Shown in pieces: positions 55,401 to 64,000 of a stretch of 64,000 nucleotides of DNA. A program made the translations under genes and the position numbers. The notes beneath the pieces are model-generated. The model had not been told where the DNA came from. It saw only the letters and a list, made by a program, of their open reading frames with translations, and searched no databases. Origin of the DNA: Saccharina japonica (lineage: Eukaryota > Sar > Phaeophyceae > Laminariales > Laminariaceae); contig MEHQ01001816.1 of the NCBI GenBank assembly GCA_008828725.1, positions 62,001 to 126,000 on the forward strand, given 5' to 3'. The number at the start of each line of letters is the position of its first letter. Positions within the stretch are counted from its first letter, which is position 1.

Positions 55401-58400
55401 AACTCCCATGAAGGCACTTACCAGATGGGGGCAGGCTTTAGACACCTCCGCCAAGATCTTGGCCGCAGATTTAGCGTCACAGCCAAAGTCCGCGCGGAAC
55501 ACCAGCTGGAGCAAGTAAACAGCGAGATGGAAAAGGGAATACATACGGCATGTCAAGTATTGAGGCGTTTGGACGAACGCAAGCTGTGTAGGGAATGTGT
55601 TATGTACGGGCGCAAGCTTCAAGCTTCCTTGGCAGAGTCTAGGGTAGCTTCGTAGGCCTCGGTATGGTCGTGTTGGTTGTCTACGTACAGCAACAGAAAA
55701 TGAACGACAGCAATCGATGCATCAAGATACGATTCAACATGCTAAGTTCAAGACATGGTTTTCGTCACTGTCATACTGCAACGTGCTACCCGCAACGACA
55801 CGTGAATCAAACTACTATCCCACCCGGCAAACGATGCATACCGTTCATACCGTGCTATAAATAGCCCAAAACTCCAACCCATAGCACAGAGATGTTGAGA
55901 GAGCAGTCTACTCTACTGTGGAACTATGTCGATACAATAGTATAAATAAATAAATTACAGTAGGAAGAGCATTAAAACAACAATTACGTGTGTTGGGATA
56001 CCGGAGACGCACCCCATCGAGCACAACAACAACACGTGCTTTCGACCAACGACTTAGCTGCATCGATAGACCATTGATTTAGTGTAGAGCGTTTCTACAT
56101 TTAGCGGCGACACATAACTTCACGCTTTACGAAGTATAGGTCATCGGTAGTTTCTGGGGGCCAGTACGAAACACATGATTTCCTTGAGGTTCTGCACTCG
56201 GTGCGACGGTGCATAGTTGGCACATGCACCACATGCATCACATGCATCACATGCATTGCCAGTATTGCTTCCTCCGTGGCTGTCAAGGTTCCCATCCACA
56301 GTATCTACATTATAAATGGCTGCATCTCGTCGGGTACTACTGTAGATCTGCCAAAACATATTACCACGACATACTTACCTATGTAGATCTGTCCTACCAG
56401 AAGAGGACTGGCCGACTATCGGGCATCATAAGGTTACTACGGTGCAAGCACGGTGGTTACAAGCGATAGGTAGCCATAGGTAGCCTTTAGCCGGAGTTCA
56501 GATAGCGATAGATTTATTCCGGTACAACCTCGGTGGGAACATCCATAAGCAGACATAAGCAGACACAAGCAGACATAAGCAGACGGTAAGCACGAAGATG
56601 TTGAATGAATCAACCGCAGCCACAGCATGGCCACCATCCAAAGACACCTTACCTTGCTTTCCCCGGATTGCTCGAGCTCTTCTGCCTTCGCCTTGCCACT
56701 GTCCACCGCCTGCCCAACCCGCTGCTCAACGATCTTCTTCTTCATCGCCTTCGCCTGTACAAAACAAAAAAATGGAACAAACTAATTGGATGTTCCTTGA
56801 ACCACAGCAACTTCAAATCCTAGAACCTCGCCGCCTGGCGCATAAGCTCTATGATATCGTCCTATTGTCCAATAATTCGATTCGACCTACCGTCCTAACC
56901 GTCGTTTGTACTATACACTATACACTATACACTGTACACTATACAGTACCAGCTGCTTTTTTAAGTGCCTCCACGAATAATGCACTTGAACACGTGTCCC
57001 TGCTACTGGCTCTAGTGGCTCTAGTGGCTCTAGTGCACTGAATAAACGGTAAACCCACCTCGGACAGATCATTCAGATCATTCAGATCATCTACAGATCA
57101 TTCAGACCATTCAGATCATTCAGGTCATTCCCACTTCATCATCTAAATATTGGTATATTAATAAGGCAGATAGATTCGGGTGGGAGCCGTAAAATCTGTA
57201 TGATCTAGGGCAGGCTTCCTGCCTTGGATCTGTACTATACAGATCGGGCACAAAATCTCATAACTGCAGGCTAGGATCTAGATGCCCTACAAAAGATAGA
57301 TAGATCGTGATTTGTCTGACGTGTGAACTGCTTGCAGCACGCCCTTTTATACCCCAGCACTTACCGCATGCATATATCTCCTGCCCAATGAAAAAGTAAA
57401 GTGATGCAAAACATCCACTATGGCAGCTATTGCACTAGCCCAAAGCATCTATCAATAACACTTATCTAGTCCTGTCACATCAAGGCATGTCCTATTAGAA
57501 AACGCCACGACATGTCCTATAATAGTCACGTAATATAATGATGTCGCGTCATGTTATGTCAGTGTGGTGTTTCACTGTTGCGACACCAAAAAATACAAGT
57601 AACCCAACAACTGGGCCACTCGACATTCCCAGTTTTGCACGTTCGACAACACCCACGATACGCTCACGACACCACGACTGACGACACCAATCATGACACC
57701 ACCACCGACGACACCGCTGGCGACACCACTAACGACACGAATAATGACACCACCATTACCGACACCACGACTGACAACAATCACTGGCGACATCACGACT
57801 GACGACACGACCGACGACACCACGGTTACCGACGACACCACGGCTGACGACACGACCGACGGCACGACTGACGACACCACAGCACTGACGCCACCGATGA
57901 CACACTGACGACACCACGACTGACGATACCACTAACGACACATTTCAATAAACCACTGACGACACCACTGACTACACCACTGACGCAATGTGACAAACAC
58001 TACAACACACCACTAAAAGGCAACCCTTGCACCGATGATAGTACTGTATAGCGTAGGGCCCGAGTAGTCTCTGGGTCGCAAACCACCACAACCAACGGCC
58101 AAACGCAAAGGGCAACATGGAAAATGCACAAGCCCAAAGGCCAACGCCCTATCAATAGGAATAAAAGGATAGAAGGCATGGCATACCTTTTGCACTAGGC
58201 CAGCGAGGCGAACGCGGCACTTGTTCTTCGCCTTCACGGAGAACGCCGACACGTCCAGCTCCGCACCCAGACGTCGAACCTAAAAGGTGGCGAGCGTAGC
58301 GATTGCGTCATGATAACGAGCATAAATCACAAGCAACAAAACTACCACAATTAGGGTCACCGGTCACAAGCGCTACGTTTCCCAACAGGACGCTGTAGGG

Positions 58401-61400
58401 GAAACTGATGGAGGGGGGGGGGGAGACTGAGGCGGGGAGGGGGCGCTCTCAGAATTGCGACTACCATCACAGCTACGATCACAACCACGACTACATTCAC
58501 CATCACAATCGTAACCACGAACAATATGACGAGCGCAATCACGATCACGATAACGTTCACGATCAAAATTACATTCACAACCACGACTATCATCACAAGG
58601 AAACTCGCGATCATAGTCACAATAACACTAATCACGAATACAGTCACGATCACCATCACCATAATAATGACTATCACAAATACGATCGCGTTGTGTACTA
58701 GGCAACAACACCACATGCTGCATCATCTCAATGAATAGGCCAACGGTAACCCAACAAATATGCTCGTCAAAGTTCAAGAACAACAGTACCCGTGCATTAC
58801 AATACCACGACAACAATATACCGCAGTACGTGCGTTCATGCAGATGCACTCGTACTACTGCAGTCGAGGCATACCCCTGTGGTTGTATTATAAATAATAT
58901 ATATACGAGTATGATGTGCGTGTCTTCTAGGCGCGAAGTAGAAAAAGGCGTATTGCACGACACGCGAAGAACGAGGCCAAGACCATAACACCATACTGAC
59001 TCTTACAGTTACAAGTCACGGTGCTACCGGTACACTGGTACAGTCGATGAAATATTAGATGAAATATTATATGAAGTATTAGATGAGCGGTCAATGGACC
59101 TGTATGGGTGCGCAACGATTGAATCACAACCACACACATCCAAACACAGCACCGATTCGTCACTTGATACAACAGATACAGCACCCCACCGCATACCTTA
59201 TCCCGTAGTCTAAACGTCTACACCAGCAGTCTATAACTACAGTGACATTAACAAAAATGTGGTAACAATCGCAATACCAACTCAACAAGCGATTCAAATA
59301 GCATTTGTACAGAAGGGAGTTAAACTACTCGCATGATACGTGCATAGGTTTCCTTTTTGTTTTGGTTTCCCTTTAAGAGCGGTTTCCTTATTTCAGGAAA
59401 TGCTTCGTTGAAAAAAAAATTAAAGGTGATCAACGCTGAAGCTCATGCTGCAAACTACTGTAGTAATATTAATAGTAATATTAGGAACTCAAGAAATAAC
59501 AAATTGAATTAACCGAACTAATCATTGTCAAGAATTGCATTAACATTTGAATTGTCACATGAACGTGACACGCAAGAGCTTGCATACCAAACACAAGTTA
59601 CTACAACTACACAATACAACTGTTTGGTTAATTAAGCCAATAATGTGCTGTAGCAAACTGTTTGATGTTGCCTTGCTGGCAAGATTCGAGACGGTGCAGC
59701 GCAGCTTGCATTGCTGCGATTTTTTCAAAATCAAACGTTCATCCAGCGAAAAATAGCAATGCTAATGCTTACCGTGCCATCGAGGGTGATGTCATCGATC
59801 GTATCCGCCTTATCCAGCTGCTCTTCAAACGCCTTCGCCTTCTCCCTTGCGACATGCGCCAGCCCACGAGTCACCGCTACGATTCGCCGTACGCCCTTTG
59901 CGATCCCCACCTGCGCTCAACACGAATACGAAGAACAACTTCACTACTTCAATCCGAAAATACCAAAATACGATTGTGATTTGACACCAGACGATCGGCA
60001 TCTGTATGTACTTGGTAGACCACATGTCCACTGAACTCATCAGTACACGTGTGGACACCATTTCAATATGATCCTTCACTGCGAATGTCATGGGCGCCAG
60101 ACGGTCGTCGAACAAGACGTGTGCAGTGTGCAGCAGTGCACCACTTGCTCCAAACACCCATGCCCAAAATAATAAAAAAACAAACTCTACGGGGGGAAAT
60201 CGCCCTCAAAATCAATCAATGCCACAGCAAAAGAGTTACAGCTGTAGCTCAACGCATGCGATCTATGCTGGAAATTTGTCATTTAGACCACTTGGGGGTC
60301 GGGGGGGGCGTACTCATTTGTTGCTTGCCTTAGTCATTTGACCATTGACCACGCATCCCTTTCGAGACGGAGCACTTGGGGGGGGGGGAAGTGCGAGGGG
60401 AAACTGTCCTGAAAACTGAGAACGATTTTCACCCAACAAGGACATGGTCGAGGTCGAGGTCAAGGCCAAGCTCAAGATCAAGATCAAAATCAAGATCAAG
60501 GTCAACGTCAACGTCAAGTACACGGTCATATTCAAGTTCAATGTCATAGTCATGCTCAAGGTCGTAGTCAAGCTCAAGGTCGTAGTCAAGCTCAAGGCCG
60601 TAGTCAAGCTCAAGGTCACGCTCAACGTCAAGACTAAGGCCAAGCTCAAGCTCAAGCTCAAGTTCAAGGCGAAGGTCACGATCAAGGCCAGGGTTAGGGT
60701 CAAATGACCACCAAGGTTAATAGAAAACCAAGGCCAACGGTAACGCCAAGTACAAGGTCAATATCAAGGTCAATGTCATGGTCAAGTTCAAGTTCAACCT
60801 CGAGATTAAGGCCAAGCTCAACGTCAAGGTGAAGGTCAAGACTTAATATCAAGGTCGACGTCCAGGTCCACCCACCTCTTCGAGAATGACGAACGTCTCC
60901 GCTTCCGAGGTGTTACTGAGGTGAGTACCCCCGCAAAACTCCACAGAGGTTTCAGCCCAGTCAGGGTTGTCGGGATCATCCAGCATCGCTGACACCTGCC
61001 GATGCCGAATCCACACAACAGTTATGGCCACAGCACAAGCAAATAATCAACGACACAGTCACGGACACAGTACAAAACACGGCCTGTCGGAAACGATCAA
61101 GGTTTTGGCAGGTGATAATCCTCCAAGAGCAGGGACATATTGCAACCGCCTTTGTGCTATGCGGTAAAACCTCTCACGAGTCGAGCTTTTCTTTCTTTCC
61201 TCCCGTTTCATTTTCTAGATCAAGACGTACAGATAAAACTATACCTGGTACGTACCGGTACCAATTATCACCCTCAGCAGCCTTCTGGAGTATATCGCAA
61301 ACTGTACCACACTGCACCACACTGTACCACACTATAGCAGACTATAGCAGACTATAACATTAGTCGTGGTCACCGGTGTCGTCCCTTCTCCCCCCCCAGT

Positions 61401-63233
61401 ATAGACATGCCTTCGTTTATATCCCTCATACTATTCTAGTGCTCAGCAGTGTTACCACTGCTCGTCGATCTGCATAAAACGATTGTCAACTCGCACTCTC
61501 GCACGTTCGGCGACGGAACAATAACAACAGCAACAAAAGGCCCTGTGCATTTGTGCACATATACACTGCTACTGTACGGTAGAAGATCAGCATAACCGCC
61601 AGCAAGCTTAAGGTAGGCCGTTGGAAATTGAAATCGACAAAAATATTAACAGCGTGACAGTTACTTCGAAGTGAATTATGAATACTATATATAATATTAT
61701 TAGTAATAGTACAGTATAGTATTAGCAGTCGGCACGCCCCGGCGAGAGAAACGCCGTATTACGTCAAGCACAACAACAGAAACAAAAAACAAAAACGTAG
61801 ACGAAAACAAACTCACATCTTGGCCGACGCTCAGCACCCTGACAGGGTCGGGGTACCTCTCGCCGAACACGCTCCGCAGCCCGCGGATGCTCAGAGCCTG
61901 CTTGAACAGGAGGGGGTTGTTAACAAATTATCAAAATATTAAATGATTACAAGGGGACTTCGCCGTCGGTCCAGGCCGCCGGCGAAGCTAACGAAGGAGG
62001 AATAAGGTCCGCAATGCAACAGGCAGTTTACGATGCCAAGGGACCGAGAGGATATATATACATACCACATAAACGACGTACTGTCTTGAAACAAAATGAA
62101 ATTATAATACGTACATGAAAATTACCACAAACATGACGGCGGGGGGTATACGGTATACGGAAAGGAAGCACGAGGCACGAGCGTCGAGACCTCAGGTTTT
62201 ACTGAGATATGAAAAGGCACGAGCCTCGAGAACTGACGTTTTACTGAGATATGTTAATTATACTAATATGGTAACGGGGGGATCGGGGACCGGACCAAGA
62301 ACTACGTAGTAACAATCAATCGTGAATTATCAATCCATTACAGCACCAACCATCGATCCCATCGGTCACACAAAACACTCCGGGCTGCCCAGGCATCAGT
62401 CGACACAGCAAGGGGCTGTACTGGCAGACTGCTGAAGCTAAAACACGCGAACGGAAAGTGCTGCTGCCGCCAGAATATTAATATGCATACTATTAATATT
62501 AATAGTAATATTATGCATACTAGCTGGCCTGCAGTTGGACCAGATATTTTGTGAAAATGTACACGAAGTATTTGAAGTAGCATCGTAACGCAGTGCAGCA
62601 CGGCATAGAGTACAACATTAACCTACAAGATTGGAACAGATGGGTAGTCTACATGATGGATAGAAAGATAGATAGATACATAGTTGGGGCTGGGCACTGG
62701 CTGACTCTGTCAGTAGCGATTACACTGTCGTCAGAATCAATCAGTATATTGGATTGCAGCAGTAAACTGAACCTCCTCTCCTCTCCTTCCGAAACGCATG
62801 GTAGGTTTCCGTACTATAACATGGCGTGTTTCTTGGGCGCACGTAATATAAAAACTACTGGCGAATATACTGTCCGGGTCAATCAGTAGATTACTACTGC
62901 CAGTACATACTGTGCCAGTGCCCAGCCCTATAAACACTTCAAGTATATAGATAGATAGATAGATAGATAGATGGATCAAGGTGGCATATATGGCCCCCGT
63001 CTGGCACAATGACCAGAGCCTACGATTCAACGCCAATTTATGTATGAATCCATTACATTTCAAGACATTACATTAGTAATAGCAAGTTTTCACCTACGAG
63101 GCACACGATATACCAGGTATAGCCAAGTATACTCGTACACTGTAGCACTCGCCTGCTCGAGAGGTGCGACTTGGGCGTAGACCGGCAGACTCTTGGTGAT
63201 ACGTTCGTTCACTACGTCTTCCACCTCGGCCAC
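52361..63233 (-). CDS. AARS: Alanyl-tRNA synthetase, C-terminal nine exons (5' part beyond window)
   Basis: A spliced minus-strand gene for alanyl-tRNA synthetase, which charges tRNA-Ala and hydrolyses mischarged Ser/Gly-tRNA. Exons in order: 63153-63233, 61817-61897, 60876-60995, 59773-59910, 58187-58279, 56653-56754, 55422-55505, 54124-54231 and 52361-52486. Together they give 310 residues. They cover the end of the editing domain ([11 protein letters not shown], then [13 protein letters not shown] with the Cys and His of the zinc site), the [12 protein letters not shown] segment, a charged coiled linker and the C-Ala domain ending in GGKGGGK. All nine exons are whole numbers of codons, and all boundaries fit AG acceptors and GT donors except one GC donor. 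The aminoacylation domain and start must lie to the right of the window. Whether the product is cytosolic or organellar cannot be decided without the N-terminus. Confidence 0.93.
53820..54105. repeat. Minisatellite in the last AlaRS intron
   Basis: Tandem variants of GTCAGTATTGGCAGTGGTGG CCGTA, with a 48-66-bp higher-order repeat, abut the 3' side of the exon 54124-54231. Long open frames on both strands here (Ser/Gly-rich or Val/Ile/Leu-rich) come from the repeat. Confidence 0.85.
54124..54231 (-). CDS. AARS: AlaRS exon, C-Ala: [11 protein letters not shown]...
   Basis: 36 codons between CGTAAACAG and GTGAGG. It reads [20 protein letters not shown], then [16 protein letters not shown]. The MLF(T)xD and A-x-KWV elements are typical of the AlaRS C-terminal domain. 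Confidence 0.92.
54530..54690. repeat. Large AGGTAGGTATACTATAG palindrome
   Basis: Repeats of TAGGTAGGTGGGTATACTAT on the left are mirrored by ATAGTATACCCACCTACCTA on the right, around a TAGTACAGTACTA centre near 54648. It is in the AlaRS intron between exons 55422 and 54231. A TATTACTCA triplicate lies near 54774-54800. Confidence 0.85.
55422..55505 (-). CDS. AARS: AlaRS exon, start of C-Ala domain
   Basis: 28 codons between CTTGCTCCAG and GTAAGT. It reads [19 protein letters not shown] then EVSKACPHL, fitting the family pattern of a hydrophobic strand, then G-x-DAK-A and a helix. Confidence 0.88.
56209..56262. repeat. ATGCATCAC tandem repeat in AlaRS intron
   Basis: Four to five copies of CATGCA(C/T)CA units in the intron between exons 56653 and 55505. 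Confidence 0.75.
56653..56754 (-). CDS. AARS: AlaRS exon, linker helix 2
   Basis: 34 codons between TTGTTTTGTACAG and GTAAGG. It begins [20 protein letters not shown] and continues with a Glu/Lys-rich stretch ending GESK. It is a charged helix before the C-Ala beta-strands. An overlapping open frame continues into the intron and is spurious beyond GESK. Confidence 0.85.
57640..57990. repeat. GACGACACCACGACT minisatellite in AlaRS intron
   Basis: Imperfect tandem GACGACACCACGACTGAC-type units over about 350 bp in the intron between exons 58187 and 56754. Thr/Asp-rich frames on the plus strand are by-products. CAGATCATT repeats lie at about 57064-57125. Confidence 0.85.
58187..58279 (-). CDS. 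AARS: AlaRS exon, linker helix 1
   Basis: 31 codons between CACCTTTTAG and GTATGC. It reads [20 protein letters not shown] then [11 protein letters not shown], matching the amphipathic linker in length and character. It is assigned from its position and phase as well as content. Confidence 0.85.
58450..58695. repeat. CACGATCACAA-type repeat in AlaRS intron
   Basis: Degenerate hexamer repeat (ATCACA/ATCACG) in the intron between exons 59773 and 58279. His/Asn-rich or Thr/Ile-rich frames are translations of it. Confidence 0.8.
59773..59910 (-). CDS. AARS: AlaRS exon, [14 protein letters not shown]
   Basis: 46 codons between GTTGAGCGCAG and GTAAGC. It begins [18 protein letters not shown] and continues with a charged helix, [18 protein letters not shown]. 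The first part closes the editing domain and the rest enters the helical linker. Confidence 0.93.
60440..60845. repeat. GTCAAG/CTCAAG hexamer repeat in AlaRS intron
   Basis: About 400 bp of (AAGGTC, AAGCTC, AACGTC) hexamers in the intron between exons 60876 and 59910, ending about 30 bp before the 60876 exon. The Lys/Val frame and its Leu/Thr shadow on the other strand are not genes. Confidence 0.9.
60876..60995 (-). CDS. AARS: AlaRS exon, CGGTH zinc-site exon
   Basis: 40 codons between CATCGGCAG and GTGGGT. It contains [20 protein letters not shown], then [15 protein letters not shown]. The C-x3-H of CGGTH supplies two ligands of the editing-site zinc in this family. It is the decisive exon for naming the gene. 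Confidence 0.97.
61296..61355. repeat. ACTGTACCACACT / ACTATAGCAG short repeats
   Basis: Tandem copies of CTG(T/C)ACCACA followed by GACTATAGCA in the AlaRS intron between exons 61817 and 60995. Confidence 0.7.
61817..61897 (-). CDS. AARS: AlaRS exon, editing domain: ALSIRGLR...
   Basis: 27 codons between TGTTCAAGCAG and GTGAGT. It contains [20 protein letters not shown], a highly conserved AlaRS signature (G-L-R-x-V-F-x-E-x-Y-P-D-P-V-R-V). Confidence 0.95.
62946..62974. repeat. (GATA)n microsatellite in AlaRS intron
   Basis: TATAGATAGATAGATAGATA and further units, in the intron between exons 63153 and 61897. The same intron has an ATTAATATTAATAGTAATAT palindrome near 62476-62510. Confidence 0.85.
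63153..63233 (-). CDS. AARS: AlaRS exon, editing domain: VAEVEDVV...
   Basis: 27 codons between GTGTGAGGCAG and a GC donor (CAG|GCGAGT). It reads [19 protein letters not shown] then AQVAPLEQ, the alpha-helical stretch before the YPDP segment. It is the most 5' exon found. No earlier exon was seen between here and 64000. Confidence 0.85.
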
Positions 63234-64000
63234 CTGCCTCACACACACAACCAACAGCAAAAAGAAAATAGCAGACATCAAGATGGTAAAACATCAACAT
63301 GGTCAAGCAGCACGGGTGCAAACAGCAAAACTCAAAAGCAATTAGCAAGATAGTCCAACAGCAAAACCGCAAACAGAAAAACAAATAAAACAGCAAAAAC
63401 AGCAAAAACAGCAAAACAGCAGGCAACAATACGATCAAGCGTGTCCAAGGCAGCAAATCGGTCAAGCGTGTCACGGCTGTGGTATTTCGTACCAGGTATG
63501 CCCAATTCATGAGCCGGGTGGTGACTGACTAATGATACAGGGGTCAACAGCGACAAGAAATCAATGTCGGTACCGGATTTTTTTCTGCGAATAATCTCGT
63601 GGTATCAATACCATATACATATCGGCGCAGTACAGTACAAGGCAGTACAGTTCTGCAGTACGAGTACAGTTCTGGAGTACGAGTAGAGTACGGAGTACTT
63701 GTAATTGTGTATACCATACTGCAATACCCACACGCCAGCGTAACGGCGCTGAACCTGGTAATATACAATATAGCACAGCAGTCAATGCCTACGCTCTCGT
63801 ATTTCTACTCGTACTACAGCAGTAGTATGGGGGGGGCTCATGTCGTCTTGGGGTGGGGAGGGCACCATCGCAACACCGCAACACCCAACGCAGCAAACGA
63901 AGGAAAAAAACACAGCAACAGAGGATCACGGAAGAACCAAACAGAAATTGGTTGTCGTTGAGAAGTTGGTTTGAACCCTTGCCCAAAGTCTCACCCTCAC
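63234..64000. other. Upstream AlaRS intron, no further exon seen
   Basis: CAAAAACAG repeats lie at about 63380-63420 and a TACGAGTACAG-type repeat at about 63650-63690. No minus-strand segment resembling the earlier editing or aminoacylation domain was found, so the next exon is beyond 64000. A GGGTTCAAACC-like B box near the right edge (63970-63980, minus) does not form a tRNA. Confidence 0.5.

Noticed and set aside
58357-58716. Val/Ile-rich minus-strand frame resembling a membrane protein
   Set aside because: It is the translation of an intronic hexamer repeat between two AlaRS exons.
60314-60703. Leu/Thr-rich minus-strand frame and Lys/Val-rich plus-strand frame
   Set aside because: Both come from the GTCAAG/CTCAAG repeat in an AlaRS intron.
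63955-64000. Possible tRNA at the right edge (GGGTTCAAACC on the minus strand)
   Set aside because: The T-stem does not pair and no anticodon arm is present in the visible sequence.

Overview
This is a nuclear window from an intron-rich eukaryote. The best fit is a brown alga (Phaeophyceae) or a close stramenopile relative. Two spliced genes can be read with confidence. One encodes polymorphic-membrane-protein (PMP) type beta-helix repeats joined to a cysteine-rich region and a multi-pass membrane domain, an arrangement I know from stramenopile genomes. The other encodes a eukaryotic alanyl-tRNA synthetase. Small exons, kilobase introns full of simple repeats, TTAGGG-like tracts and decayed transposons all argue against a prokaryote. 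The species cannot be fixed from the sequence alone.

Layout: 290-2290 is a satellite of about ten ~215-bp units that alternate between two subtypes. From 2725 to 27333 (+) lies a long gene with at least eleven recognisable exons. Six exons of 78-87 bp each encode one GG...N-type beta-helix rung and have phase-1 boundaries. A 306-bp exon then carries several rungs, followed by a rung/cysteine exon, a cysteine-rich exon and two exons for an approximately eight-pass membrane C-terminus. The introns hold several mobile or foldback structures: 9154-11152 (633-bp inverted arms), 12290-12481 (perfect 39-bp inverted repeat), 12512-14633 (about 230-bp terminal inverted repeats around a GGAAGCTTCC array), a small inverted-repeat element at 16629-17082, and a stop-riddled PIF1/Helitron-type helicase fragment at 21899-22627 (-).

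From 28549 to 49723 the window is a nested segmental duplication. A unit of about 5.92 kb occurs twice in tandem (29926-35845, 35846-41764) at near-complete identity and once inverted (43842-49723). A diverged partial inverted copy (42509-43840) ends at an N. The junctions lie in or next to a CAG-bearing inverted-repeat element. The unit contains a degenerate reverse-transcriptase-like sequence. Only in the inverted copy does its homology run past the unit boundary, to about 50490, which suggests that copy is closest to the source.

From 52361 to 63233 (-) lie the last nine exons of alanyl-tRNA synthetase: end of the editing domain with CGGTH, linker, and C-Ala domain with the GGKGGGK signature and stop. 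The 5' exons are beyond the right edge. All eight introns are phase 0, one has a GC donor, and nearly every intron carries its own minisatellite or palindrome. No rRNA gene, CRISPR array or convincing intact tRNA was seen.
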